The notes under the pieces: model-generated
Database searches by the model: none
What the model was told of the DNA's origin: nothing
The model's input: the letters and a program-made list of their open reading frames with translations, nothing else
Assembly: GCF_003226345.1 (NCBI RefSeq)
Contig: NZ_PDOF01000001.1
Span: forward strand, 1,488,001 to 1,552,000
Direction of reading: 5' to 3'
Source: Alteribacter lacisalsi
Lineage (GTDB): Bacteria; Bacillota; Bacilli; Bacillales; Salisediminibacteriaceae
Length of the DNA: 64,000 nucleotides
In this document: positions 54,603-62,823 of the stretch, piece by piece
How the letters are laid out: each line of letters opens with the position of its first letter
Position numbering within the stretch: position 1 is the stretch's first letter
Program-made: the position numbers and the translations under genes

Positions 54603-55697
54603 CTATTCACAGAAAATATGTTTACCAATTCGTTTAATCTGCGGTCTGGACCAGATCCAGCCTGAAGTAGCTGTATCCGGATTAAAATAGTAAAGAGCGT
54701 TTCCTGACGGGTCCTGCCCGTTAATGGCATCCAGTACGGCTCTTCTTGCTGTGTCATCCGGCTCCAGATTAATCTGACCGTCTGCTACAGCAGTAAACGC
54801 CCGCGGTTCAAAAATGACACCTGATGGGTTGTTGGGAAATATAGGGCTCTCAATCCGGTTCAGAATTACAGCAGCAACAGCTACCTGACCGGTGTATGGT
54901 TCTCCGCGTGCCTCTCCATATACTGCCTGTGCCATAATCTGAATATCATTATCGGTGAATCCTTCAGGAGTATTAATCGCCTCCTGGATATCGGCATCAC
55001 TGTCATCCGGTACGGCGTCCTCATCTGGTGAAGGAGTGGCATCAGGAATGTTCTCTTCCGCTCCTTCTTCAGGAACAGCTTCCGGTGCCTCCTCTCCCGG
55101 GGCAGGAGCCGGCTGTTCAGGCTGCTGAGCCGGTTCTTCTGCTGAAGGCTGTTCAGGCGCTTCCGGCGCAGGTGCCGGTGCTTCACCAGTTTCCGGTGAA
55201 GGTTTTACACCAGGGGCAGGAGCAGCTTTACCAGGGTCTTTCGGGGCGGAAGGCTGCTTGCCTTTACCAGGACCCGGCTGTTTTCCGCCTGGTTTCGGAC
55301 CTTTTTGTGCCTCTTTGGACATGCCGCCGTAATGGGTAAACATCCGCCCTTCACGAAGCATGCGGTGAACAAATTCCTTGTCAAAGTCAGTGGATTTCTC
55401 CAGCATATGTTTCATTTTCGGGCCTACAAGCCCATCTACATCAAGGCCGAACTCTTCTTGGTACTTTTTCACTGACCAGTAGGTTCCCCATCCGTAAACA
55501 CCATCGATGGTATCATGATAAAAGCCGATATACTGAAGCCTCGCCTGCAGCTCGACCACATCATCTCCTGTAGCCCCCTTCTGTATAACCTGATCGGAGA
55601 AAGCTTCCGCATCCTGTGGAAGCATGACTGCGACCTGCAGACATACCAGCAGGGCGACAAGAATCCGCGTCAGACGTCCTCGTTTCTGTTTGTTCAT
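54603..55697 (-). CDS. sleB: Spore cortex-lytic enzyme SleB with long Pro/Ala/Glu linker
   Basis: A lytic transglycosylase acting on spore cortex at germination. Signal peptide (ILVALLVCLQVAVMLPQDAEA), then a peptidoglycan-binding repeat domain (GDDVVELQARLQYIGFYHDT), then about 115 residues of low-complexity linker rich in Pro, Ala, Glu and Gly, then the SleB hydrolase domain with the catalytic Glu in AVYGEARGEP. 364 residues against about 305 in B. subtilis; the linker explains the difference. ATG 55697 has GGAGGATC ahead; the frame is open farther upstream. Confidence 0.93.
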   Translation of the reverse strand: MNKQKRGRLTRILVALLVCLQVAVMLPQDAEAFSDQVIQKGATGDDVVELQARLQYIGFYHDTIDGVYGWGTYWSVKKYQEEFGLDVDGLVGPKMKHMLEKSTDFDKEFVHRMLREGRMFTHYGGMSKEAQKGPKPGGKQPGPGKGKQPSAPKDPGKAAPAPGVKPSPETGEAPAPAPEAPEQPSAEEPAQQPEQPAPAPGEEAPEAVPEEGAEENIPDATPSPDEDAVPDDSDADIQEAINTPEGFTDNDIQIMAQAVYGEARGEPYTGQVAVAAVILNRIESPIFPNNPSGVIFEPRAFTAVADGQINLEPDDTARRAVLDAINGQDPSGNALYYFNPDTATSGWIWSRPQIKRIGKHIFCE

Positions 55698-55848
55698 GTT
55701 GATCCTCCTTCTGAGCTTTATCAGACGAATCTTGTCTTTCGTACAGGTAGTTTTTACCCTCTGCCAGATTTTATTCAGATTCAGATAAGGCTTTGGAAGA
55801 TTCGGTTTCGCGAATACGAAAGACGCACAAGTTAAAAGAAAGGCAGAC

Positions 55849-55892
55849 AAAAAAACTGCCGGCAGCAATCCTTTCAGATCACTGCCGGCAGT
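55849..55892 (-). terminator. Terminator before sleB
   Basis: ACTGCCGGCAG and CTGCCGGCAGT form an 11-base stem with a 16-base loop, followed by seven U on the minus strand; it ends the transcript of the zinc-ribbon gene. Confidence 0.88.
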
Positions 55893-55904
55893 TCCCCCTT
55901 TTAA

Positions 55905-56072
55905 TTATTCCGGTGTTACATCAATGTCAAGATTCGTTTCATTACCGCAGACGCAGCGTTTAAAACCGGTATCGTAACCACCTTCGTTGTTCGGTCTGCC
56001 ACGGAGAATATATTTTTCACCGCACTGCCCGCACCGTATCGTTACTTTGTACCGTGGTTTCGTATCAGTCAA
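55905..56072 (-). CDS. Small zinc-ribbon protein
   Basis: A 55-residue protein with CGQC and CVC pairs (RCGQCGEKYILRG and FKRCVCGNE), giving four Cys for one zinc. Start is TTG 56072 with AAAGGAG seven bases ahead; no ATG is available. It is followed by its own strong terminator, which supports it as a real gene. Two-strand zinc ribbons of this size are often accessory RNA- or protein-binding units; the family is not one I can name. Confidence 0.7.
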   Translation of the reverse strand: MTDTKPRYKVTIRCGQCGEKYILRGRPNNEGGYDTGFKRCVCGNETNLDIDVTPE

Positions 56073-56167
56073 CGGCCTCACTCCTTTTTTCGGATGGTCT
56101 GGATTTCAGTTCGTTTTCCATACTATACAATGAATGGATTTCAACAATCAACTAACAGCAATTACAA

Positions 56168-56833
56168 TCAGGGATTCTTCGAATAATGTTTTGCCTGCAT
56201 GCGATTTGCCTGCTTGACTTTCCTTAATGCAAAGACCCAGAGAAAAATCATAAAGGGAATGACCGCGTATGTCCAGTAATTCTGCGTGAGAATAATATAA
56301 TTGTAAATTCCGTGAAGTAGGACAGGTATAAACAGTGCAAAGGCGGCCATCGTTTTCTTTCTGTTTCTGCTGAACTTAGCTTTCCCTAAATAATACCCCA
56401 TAACCACACCGAATAAAGCATGACTTGAGACTGGCAGCAGCGCACGAAGAAAGGCATACTCCACACCGGAAGAGATCAAATAGAAAATGTTTTCAACTGT
56501 AGCAAATCCGAGTGCTACAGCACAGGCATATACGATACCATCATAGCGTTCGTTGAAGTGAATGTGGTGGAAAACTGTAAAATAAACAAGAAACCATTTA
56601 AAAAATTCCTCAGTCAATGCCGTCTGAACAAATGCCGTCAGAAAAGGAGACTGAAGCAGCCCCTCTTCGTCAAAGGCAAATTGAATAAACATGACCGGAA
56701 AGACAAGAAGGCAGCCGAAAAAAAAGCAGCGTGCTACTGTGATTAGTGGTTCATTTTCAAATTCATCCTTAAGGTAAAAGAATGCCAAAAGCGCTGCAGA
56801 AGGGGCAAAGGCGGCAGTTATTACGGCAAGCAT
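56168..56833 (-). CDS. prsW: Intramembrane protease PrsW
   Basis: Cuts the anti-sigma factor RsiW at site 1 in B. subtilis, releasing sigma-W. 221 residues, about seven helices, with the membrane-embedded motifs EEFFKW, ENIFYL, HALFG and HGIYNY that mark the family. It is located between sleB and ypdA as in B. subtilis. The rsiW target is not in this window. Confidence 0.92.
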   Translation of the reverse strand: MLAVITAAFAPSAALLAFFYLKDEFENEPLITVARCFFFGCLLVFPVMFIQFAFDEEGLLQSPFLTAFVQTALTEEFFKWFLVYFTVFHHIHFNERYDGIVYACAVALGFATVENIFYLISSGVEYAFLRALLPVSSHALFGVVMGYYLGKAKFSRNRKKTMAAFALFIPVLLHGIYNYIILTQNYWTYAVIPFMIFLWVFALRKVKQANRMQAKHYSKNP

Positions 56834-56914
56834 CAGCAGATTTTCCTCTCCGTCTATTGTCGGGTCAACGTTTTAAGTGTCGTATCACAATACTAATGTG
56901 TGAAACACTTGCTC

Positions 56915-56943
56915 TTGACCGCTCTGTATAGGAAAATCATAAC
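56915..56943 (+). promoter_or_regulatory. Possible promoter of ansA
   Basis: TTGACC (56915-56920), 17 bases, CATAAC (56938-56943) on the plus strand, about 100 bases before the start. Confidence 0.4.
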
Positions 56944-57048
56944 GGACAGAACTTCATCTGCCAATGGATATAGCCCGGTTAATTTAAAAAAAATGAGTCC
57001 TTATACCCCCCTGAGTAAAAGATGAAAATGAATGACAAGGAGTTGATC

Positions 57049-58020
57049 ATGATGAAGAAACTATTGATTATACATACCGGCGGCACAATTGCCATGAGCG
57101 AGGATGCTGAAACAGGGTCAGTCATGCCAAACCCGAACAACCCCCTCCACGATGTACTTCGGACGGTGGATTATATTGATCTTGTTGTAGAGGATTTTCT
57201 TAATGTACCTTCTCCTCATATGACACCTGCCAACATGGTTCATCTGGCCAAACGAATCGACAAACGCGTAATGGAAGAGAAAATTGACGGTGTCGTGGTC
57301 ACCCATGGAACGGATACTCTTGAAGAAACTGCTTTCATGCTGGATCTGATCCTCGAAACGGATATTCCTGTCGTTGTTACCGGGGCGATGAGATCCAGTA
57401 ATGAGCTTGGTTCTGACGGACCATACAACCTTTTCAGCTCCATCCGGACAGCTGCAAGTACTGAGGCAAGAAACAAAGGTGTTCTTGTAGTGCTGAACGA
57501 TGAAATCCATACAGCCAAAAACGTAACAAAAACCCACACAAGCAATATTGCCACTTTTCAAAGTCCGCAGTATGGTCCAATTGGAATCGTCGCCAAACGA
57601 GGTATTCATTTTCATCACCACCCTGTTTCCGGCCCCCGTTTTGTTGTGCCGAGTGTGCACAAAAAGGTACTTCTGCTTAAAGCCGCCGCCGGAATGGAGC
57701 CTGAGCTTATTGATGCCATTTGTCAAACACCACTTGATGGTCTGATTATTGAGGCTTTTGGCCAAGGGAATCTGCCCCCTGCCACCGTCAGCTCTTTTAG
57801 GACTCTCATCGAAAAAGGAATTCCAATCGTACTTGTATCCCGCTGTTTTAACGGGGTAGTACAGGATATCTACGGATATGATGGCGGCGGAAAAAAACTA
57901 AAAGAAATGGGGATGATTTTCACAAACGGCCTTAACGGCCAAAAAGCAAGGCTTAAACTGATGGTGGCTCTTGAGAAGACTTCAGATCGCGAACGGCTCC
58001 AGGAGATCTTTAATCACTAG
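57049..58020 (+). CDS. ansA: L-asparaginase, type I
   Basis: Hydrolyses asparagine to aspartate and ammonia. Both catalytic Thr motifs are present: IIHTGGTIAM near the N-terminus and VVTHGTDTLEETA. No signal peptide, so cytoplasmic. ATG 57049 has AAGGAG at six bases (ATG 57052 also fits); 323 residues. It is alone on the plus strand between prsW and ypdA. Confidence 0.95.
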   Translation: MMKKLLIIHTGGTIAMSEDAETGSVMPNPNNPLHDVLRTVDYIDLVVEDFLNVPSPHMTPANMVHLAKRIDKRVMEEKIDGVVVTHGTDTLEETAFMLDLILETDIPVVVTGAMRSSNELGSDGPYNLFSSIRTAASTEARNKGVLVVLNDEIHTAKNVTKTHTSNIATFQSPQYGPIGIVAKRGIHFHHHPVSGPRFVVPSVHKKVLLLKAAAGMEPELIDAICQTPLDGLIIEAFGQGNLPPATVSSFRTLIEKGIPIVLVSRCFNGVVQDIYGYDGGGKKLKEMGMIFTNGLNGQKARLKLMVALEKTSDRERLQEIFNH

Positions 58021-58045
58021 GCTACCCTGGAAATGACGGTAACAG

Positions 58046-58140
58046 AAGCTTCGCTTAACGCCGCCGTTCGCTCTCCGTGGCGATGCCGGCAAGGCCCCAT
58101 TACCTCAGGAGTCTCACTTCCGGCGTGCAGTTCCGCATGT
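58046..58140. repeat. GC-rich repeat, related to 11351-11418
   Basis: AGAAGCTTCGCTTAACGCCG and CTCCGTGGCGATGCCGGCAA match the fragment after ypjC; CTCAGGAGTCTCAC follows. The 58021-58365 gap holds this repeat, a hairpin at 58171-58205, and otherwise no clear feature. Confidence 0.6.
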
Positions 58141-58170
58141 ACCAACTGACTATTTTCCCTGCCTCACTAG

Positions 58171-58205
58171 AAGGGCCCTCACCGTCAAATCGGTGAGAGC
58201 CCTTT
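58171..58205 (+). terminator. Hairpin after ansA
   Basis: AAGGGCCCTCACCG (58171-58184) pairs with CGGTGAGAGCCCTT (58191-58204), 14 bases with one mismatch, then TTCCTGT. The stem sequence AGGGCCCTCACCG recurs at 11604. Confidence 0.65.
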
Positions 58206-58365
58206 CCTGTATACTGATTACTAATGGTTCATTGTTCAAAATTACGATACTCCTGCGGGCAGTTAAATAACTGCGTCCCCGTGTAAGCTGAAGCAATTGC
58301 AATCTTAAACGATCAACTTGTCTTCCTTTTATGAAGACTGCCGCTAAACAGTTTCCACCATATTT

Positions 58366-59361
58366 CTATTTCTTTGTATTTGCAATGTGATCAGCAATCA
58401 TGCCACCATGGTGGCGTCCATTTTCAATAAAAATCTCATTTGCATTATTACCGGCAGCAAGAACGCCGGCAATATAGATCCCCGGAACGTTGGTTTCCAT
58501 TGTTTCAGGGTCAAAAGCAGGGCGGCCCGTCTCTTCTTCCGTTTCCACGCCCATTTTGCGGATGAATGCATGATCCGGTCTATAGCCTGTCATGGCGAAT
58601 ACAAAATCACACGTAGTTTCACGTTTTTCCCCGCTTTTGTCGGTGAAAATAACACTGTCAGCGGTTATTTCATTCACATCTGCTTCAAAAAACATCTGGA
58701 TCGCTTCTTTTTTCACAAGGCCGTCAAATTCAGGAAGAATCCAGGGCTTGACACTTTTGGAATAGCTGTCACCTCTGTAAAGGACCGTCACCTTAGCACC
58801 GGCTTTCTCAAGCTCAAGTGCGGCATCGACAGCAGAGTTTTTACCACCGATTACACATACTTTCTGATTAAAATACGGGTGGGCTTCCTTAAAATAATGG
58901 CGAACATGAGGCTGGTTTTCTCCACAGATTCCCATAAGGTTCGGCGAATCGTAGTACCCGGTTGCCACAATCACATTTTCCGTCCTGTATGAACATAACT
59001 CTGCGTTTCTTTCGGTCTGGACATGGAAATCCTTTTCGCTTTCTTTCTTAACCGCTATTACTTCCTCGTAAGCGTGGATGCGCAGGTTCTTCTCTTTAAC
59101 GACCTGCCGGTAATACACGAGTGCTTCGTTTCGTTTCGGTTTTCGCTCAGTACTGTAAAAAGGAATGCCTCCGATGGACAGCTTTTCACTCGTACTGAAA
59201 AACTGCTGATGTGTTGGATAATGATAAATGGCATTCACAACATTCCCGCGTTCAATCACAAGGGCATCAATGCCTTTATTCTGAAGGGCGATTGCTGCAG
59301 CCAGGCCGCACGGCCCTGCGCCGATAATAATCGCTTTTTCTTTTGTCACAGCTGTAATCAT
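58366..59361 (-). CDS. ypdA: Bacillithiol disulfide reductase (Bdr, YpdA)
   Basis: FAD- and NADPH-dependent reductase that recycles oxidised bacillithiol. GAGPCGLAAAIAL at the N-terminus binds FAD and holds the conserved single Cys (residue 18); VIGGKNSAVDAALELEKAG binds NADPH; the C-terminal GIYIAGVLAAG is typical. 331 residues; the exact start is open, as ATG 59361 lies too close to AAAGG. Works with BshA and BshB1 encoded at 6.8-8.7 kb. Confidence 0.94.
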   Translation of the reverse strand: MITAVTKEKAIIIGAGPCGLAAAIALQNKGIDALVIERGNVVNAIYHYPTHQQFFSTSEKLSIGGIPFYSTERKPKRNEALVYYRQVVKEKNLRIHAYEEVIAVKKESEKDFHVQTERNAELCSYRTENVIVATGYYDSPNLMGICGENQPHVRHYFKEAHPYFNQKVCVIGGKNSAVDAALELEKAGAKVTVLYRGDSYSKSVKPWILPEFDGLVKKEAIQMFFEADVNEITADSVIFTDKSGEKRETTCDFVFAMTGYRPDHAFIRKMGVETEEETGRPAFDPETMETNVPGIYIAGVLAAGNNANEIFIENGRHHGGMIADHIANTKK

Positions 59362-59426
59362 CCTTTAATGGTTTAGTCTGTTTATAACTTAAACATAACC
59401 CTGCTCTATCAGGCAAGTAAATACAA

Positions 59427-59456
59427 CCAAAAAAGCTCCCGTAACAGGGAGCTTTC
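59427..59456 (-). terminator. Terminator of gudB
   Basis: AAAGCTCCC and GGGAGCTTT, nine-base stem, six-base loop, followed by six U on the minus strand. Confidence 0.9.
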
Positions 59457-59464
59457 TGCATGTA

Positions 59465-60757
59465 TCAGATCCAGCCTCTGAACCGGCTTGCTTCTGCCAT
59501 CTTTCTGACCCCTACCATATAGGCGGCCAGACGCATATCGACATTTCTGGATGTCGCAAGCCTGTAAACATTATCAAATGAGCTGACCATCACTTTTTCC
59601 AGACGCTCCTCAACTTCCTGTTCTGTCCAGTAATAACCCTGATTGTTCTGGACCCACTCAAAGTAGGAGACAGTTACACCGCCGGCACTTGCCAGCACAT
59701 CGGGAACGAGAAGGACACCTCTGTCACTCAGCATTCTGGTTGCTTCAATTGTCGTCGGACCGTTCGCTGCTTCTACCACAATCTGGGCCTTCACCTGGTC
59801 CGCGTTTTTCTCGGTAATCTGATTTTCAATTGCAGCAGGCACGAGGATATCGCAGTCAAGTTCAAGCAGTTCTTCATTTGTAAGTGTTTCTTTAAACAGG
59901 TTCGAGACTGTCCCAAAACTGTCTCTGCGGTCAAGCAGATAATCAATATCAAGCCCGTCCGGATCATGAAGTGCGCCATAAACATCGGAAATACCGACGA
60001 CTTTTGCTCCGGCATCGTGCATAAATTTAGCGAGAAAGCTTCCTGCATTTCCGAATCCCTGAATAACGATCCTTGCACCTTCTATGTTAATCCCTTTCTT
60101 CTTCGCAGCTTCGTTTATACAGATTGTTACACCTTTTGCTGTCGCTGATTCCCTGCCGTGGGAGCCCCCAAGTACAATTGGTTTACCTGTAATAAAACCA
60201 GGTGAATCAAATTCTTTCATCCGGCTGTATTCATCCATCATCCATGCCATAATTTGTGAATTTGTAAACACATCCGGGGCAGGGATATCTTTGGTAGGGC
60301 CGACAATCTGACTGATCGCACGCACATATCCCCGGCTCAGTCTCTCGAGTTCCGGAAATGACATTTTTCTCGGATCGCAGACAATCCCGCCTTTTCCGCC
60401 ACCATATGGCAGATCAACGATTCCCGCTTTCAGACTCATCCAGATTGACAGCGCTTTCACTTCGGTTTCTGTTACATCGGGGTGAAAACGGACACCGCCT
60501 TTTGTCGGACCGACAGCATCGTTATGCTGCGCGCGATAACCGGTGAAAATTTCTATCGATCCATCATCCATACGCACAGGAATCCTGACGGTCATCATTC
60601 GTAATGGTTCTTTCATGAGTTCGAATACTTCCTGCGGGTAGCCCAATTTATCAAGAGCCGTTTTTACAACGGTTCGTGTAGAAGTAAGGACATTCTGCTT
60701 CACTGCCTGTTCACTCTTTTCAGCATTCCCGTTTTCAGTGTTCGCGTTTCCTTCCAT
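59465..60757 (-). CDS. gudB: NAD-dependent glutamate dehydrogenase
   Basis: Interconverts glutamate and 2-oxoglutarate plus ammonia. GGGKGGIVCDPR carries the catalytic Lys region, PAPDVFTNSQIMAWMMDEYS and GFGNAGSFLAKFMHDAGAKVVGISD (NAD site, in pieces) are clear. 430 residues, no sign of the 9-base active-site duplication known from laboratory B. subtilis. The name rests on map position (next to ypdA); rocG is the alternative. Confidence 0.93.
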   Translation of the reverse strand: MEGNANTENGNAEKSEQAVKQNVLTSTRTVVKTALDKLGYPQEVFELMKEPLRMMTVRIPVRMDDGSIEIFTGYRAQHNDAVGPTKGGVRFHPDVTETEVKALSIWMSLKAGIVDLPYGGGKGGIVCDPRKMSFPELERLSRGYVRAISQIVGPTKDIPAPDVFTNSQIMAWMMDEYSRMKEFDSPGFITGKPIVLGGSHGRESATAKGVTICINEAAKKKGINIEGARIVIQGFGNAGSFLAKFMHDAGAKVVGISDVYGALHDPDGLDIDYLLDRRDSFGTVSNLFKETLTNEELLELDCDILVPAAIENQITEKNADQVKAQIVVEAANGPTTIEATRMLSDRGVLLVPDVLASAGGVTVSYFEWVQNNQGYYWTEQEVEERLEKVMVSSFDNVYRLATSRNVDMRLAAYMVGVRKMAEASRFRGWI

Positions 60758-60804
60758 TCATTTCACCTCAGCGTCTTATATGTAAGCTTATTATTGCGGG
60801 ATTT

Positions 60805-60821
60805 TGAACAACGCTTGTTCA
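60805..60821. promoter_or_regulatory. Perfect 17-base palindrome at the gudB transcription start
   Basis: TGAACAACGCTTGTTCA has seven-base inverted arms around CGC, just downstream of the predicted -10 box, about 48 bases before gudB. A likely operator for an unidentified regulator. Confidence 0.55.
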
Positions 60822-60827
60822 CTTACT

Positions 60828-60856
60828 ACTATAAAGAACCTGCCGCTATATTTCCA
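60828..60856 (-). promoter_or_regulatory. Predicted gudB promoter
   Basis: Minus strand TGGAAA (60851-60856), 17 bases, TATAGT (60828-60833). A start of transcription would fall at about 60820, within the palindrome 60805-60821. Confidence 0.45.
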
Positions 60857-60925
60857 CTGTTGATTTACCTTTTGGTTATTTATTTCTGCCTGCTCTCAGT
60901 TTCTATTCGCCAATGACCGGCTAGT

Positions 60926-60953
60926 AAAAGAAAAACCCTGCAGCAAGGCAGGG
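60926..60953 (-). terminator. Terminator after mecB
   Basis: CCCTGC (60936-60941) and GCAGGG (60948-60953), six-base loop, then UUUUUCUUUU on the minus strand. It stands about 140 bases after the mecB stop; nothing else is seen in 60857-61090. Confidence 0.75.
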
Positions 60954-61090
60954 GGCAGTTTGGTTTTACAAAAAGATCTATCTCTAAAAAATGCCGCTTA
61001 TGCAAATCATTGAGAATATGACCCGTGACCGGCACGGCTTTCCAAATGACGTGATATTGTTTAAATCTGTTGTGAACGTTAGTATGTCCG

Positions 61091-61681
61091 TTACTTGAAA
61101 AACGTAATCATCTGTTTGACTGCGTCATTTTTCATAATCATTTTCCCATACTCTTCAAGACGGTGTATCGTTACATGAGAGCTCTGACCATACTCTGCGA
61201 GAACGGCAATAAAGGATTCCGGATCCCCAAGAAGATCGTGATCCGTAAAATGAAGGTAATATCTTCCTAAAAAAGCAATAAGCTGTCCTGCGGTTACCCC
61301 GAGCTGGTTCAGACGATGGCACAGCTGGATCACATCCTCAAAGTCAGCACATTCGTAGACAATATCCTCTGTTTCACCAAGCGTAATCTGCAATTCAATA
61401 TAGGAATCATCAAAGCTTTCATCATCTGCATCCACTTCTTCACTGGATTTTGAGACAATAATGACCATTCCCTGTGCCGGAAGGGAAAAAACTTCCACCA
61501 CTACGGGGCCGTCCGGATCAAAACCCAGCTCTCTGCTTGCTTCGAGAATCATCTCCCGGAATAAATCATGTACTTTTGGTACATCCATCCACAATTCTTC
61601 TTTGGAGATCCCGCGGTCCTTCAAATCATCGAATGTAAGAAAAATCTTAATTTTGTCGTAGGCCAAACGTTCCAGGCGCAT
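61091..61681 (-). CDS. mecB: ClpC adaptor of the MecA family (MecB, YpbH)
   Basis: Adaptor that hands proteins to the ClpC-ClpP protease. MRLERLAYDKIKIFLTFDDL at the N-terminus is the substrate-binding domain start, and the C-terminal part with AQGMVIIVSK and the acidic EVDADDESFDD link matches MecA/YpbH. Map position near ypbG and gudB favours YpbH over MecA. 196 residues; GGAGGG eight bases before ATG 61681. Confidence 0.9.
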   Translation of the reverse strand: MRLERLAYDKIKIFLTFDDLKDRGISKEELWMDVPKVHDLFREMILEASRELGFDPDGPVVVEVFSLPAQGMVIIVSKSSEEVDADDESFDDSYIELQITLGETEDIVYECADFEDVIQLCHRLNQLGVTAGQLIAFLGRYYLHFTDHDLLGDPESFIAVLAEYGQSSHVTIHRLEEYGKMIMKNDAVKQMITFFK

Positions 61682-61821
61682 GGACGACCCTCCTTGAAGG
61701 CTGTCACTTTTAAAGAAGGGACCGGACGTTTTTAGTGAACACCCTGCTAATCACTTCGTTGTGACACTGTTTATTAATACAGTATGTAGGGGAGGGAAAT
61801 TGGTTCGACACTACGCCCAAT

Positions 61822-62721
61822 CTAAGCACCACGGATCCATATATCCCAATCTTCACTGCTGCTGCCTACAAGCATTCCGGCAAATTTCTTTCGTTCCTCT
61901 CCATTCAGTCTGGTAACTGCATGACCTCCGACACCGACTCTCAGATCGGGAAAATTTTTCTGAATACGGTTTCCTGCACGGAGTGTATTATGTACGTGTG
62001 CGCTCATGGTGCAGGAGAGAAACATCATTTTCGGTGCAACTTCTCTAATAACAGTCGCCAAGTCTTCTTCCGGTATTCCGGCACCGAGATAAATAACTTC
62101 ATACCCCCGGCGTCTCAGGTACAGCGTAAAAATAAGAAGCCCGATTTCATGAGTTTCATCCGGTCCGCACACACAGACAACTTTTGGCAACAGACCGTCT
62201 ACCGGCAATGTATGGAAAATACCTCCAATTTTTGTGCGCAGAAATGCGGTCACATAGTGTTCATGCGCTGTGGTGATCTCGCCTCTCTCCCACAGTTCCC
62301 CTATTTCATATAGCAGATTGCCCAGAACGTTGGACATGACTTTTTCTATAGTAAACATGGCAAACGCCTGATCAAGAATCTGGTTGCTTTTGTGCTCCTT
62401 AAAATGAATAAGCGCATCAAGAAGTTCATCCTTCATTTTACATAAGCGGTCATTATCTGGATTCGTTTCGGAACCGATATCGGTTACTTCCTCGTCTTCC
62501 AGCAGACCGACAGCCTGTCCGATTGTAAAACCTTTGTTCACCTTATTGAGCAGCCATTTCAGTACGGCTACATGCTCGTCTGTATAAAGCCTGTGTCCGG
62601 CCTGATTGCGGACAGGTTCAATAATCTCATATCGTCTTTCCCATGCTCTCAAGGTTCCTGCCTGGATGCCGAGCATATTGGATACAGCTTTAATATTATA
62701 TTTTCCATCTGTACGGCTCAT
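61822..62721 (-). CDS. MerR-type regulator with cobalamin-binding domain (CarH/LitR-like)
   Basis: 299 residues in three parts: MerR winged-helix DNA-binding domain (5-75; GIQAGTLRAWERRY), a four-helix cap (about 95-175), and a B12-binding domain (180-297) with ETHEIG (His191, lower axial ligand), LSCTMS and VGVGGHAV. The cap holds Trp144-x9-Glu154-His155, the motif that surrounds the adenosyl group in light-sensing CarH/LitR repressors. The residue after Trp144 is Glu, whereas Thermus CarH has the light-state His ligand there. Predicted adenosylcobalamin-responsive repressor; target genes are unknown. Not found at this site in B. subtilis. Confidence 0.85.
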   Translation of the reverse strand: MSRTDGKYNIKAVSNMLGIQAGTLRAWERRYEIIEPVRNQAGHRLYTDEHVAVLKWLLNKVNKGFTIGQAVGLLEDEEVTDIGSETNPDNDRLCKMKDELLDALIHFKEHKSNQILDQAFAMFTIEKVMSNVLGNLLYEIGELWERGEITTAHEHYVTAFLRTKIGGIFHTLPVDGLLPKVVCVCGPDETHEIGLLIFTLYLRRRGYEVIYLGAGIPEEDLATVIREVAPKMMFLSCTMSAHVHNTLRAGNRIQKNFPDLRVGVGGHAVTRLNGEERKKFAGMLVGSSSEDWDIWIRGA

Positions 62722-62740
62722 TTCTCACCCACCTTATTAA

Positions 62741-62765
62741 CAGGTGCGGTTACCGCCCGCACCTG
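62741..62765 (-). promoter_or_regulatory. Leader hairpin of the MerR/B12 gene
   Basis: CAGGTGCGG (62741-62749) and CCGCACCTG (62757-62765) form a perfect nine-base stem with seven-base loop, in the short 5' leader before the RBS. Confidence 0.6.
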
Positions 62766-62775
62766 CGCCAGATTT

Positions 62776-62817
62776 ACCTATTTGGTACAGTATACCCGCC
62801 AGACCTATTTGTGTAAA
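62776..62817 (-). promoter_or_regulatory. Promoter and operator-like repeats of the MerR/B12 gene
   Basis: Minus strand TTTACA (62812-62817), 17 bases, TATACT (62789-62794): a strong sigma-A promoter. ACCTATTTG occurs at 62776-62784 and again at 62803-62811, a direct repeat 27 bases apart on either side of the -10 box. The palindrome GGTACAGTATACC (62784-62796) covers the -10 box itself. This is suitable for self-repression. Confidence 0.65.
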
Positions 62818-62823
62818 CTTTGT

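Noticed and set aside
57118-57765. A 215-codon minus-strand frame opposite ansA
   Set aside because: Antisense to a well conserved asparaginase; no RBS and no recognisable motif.
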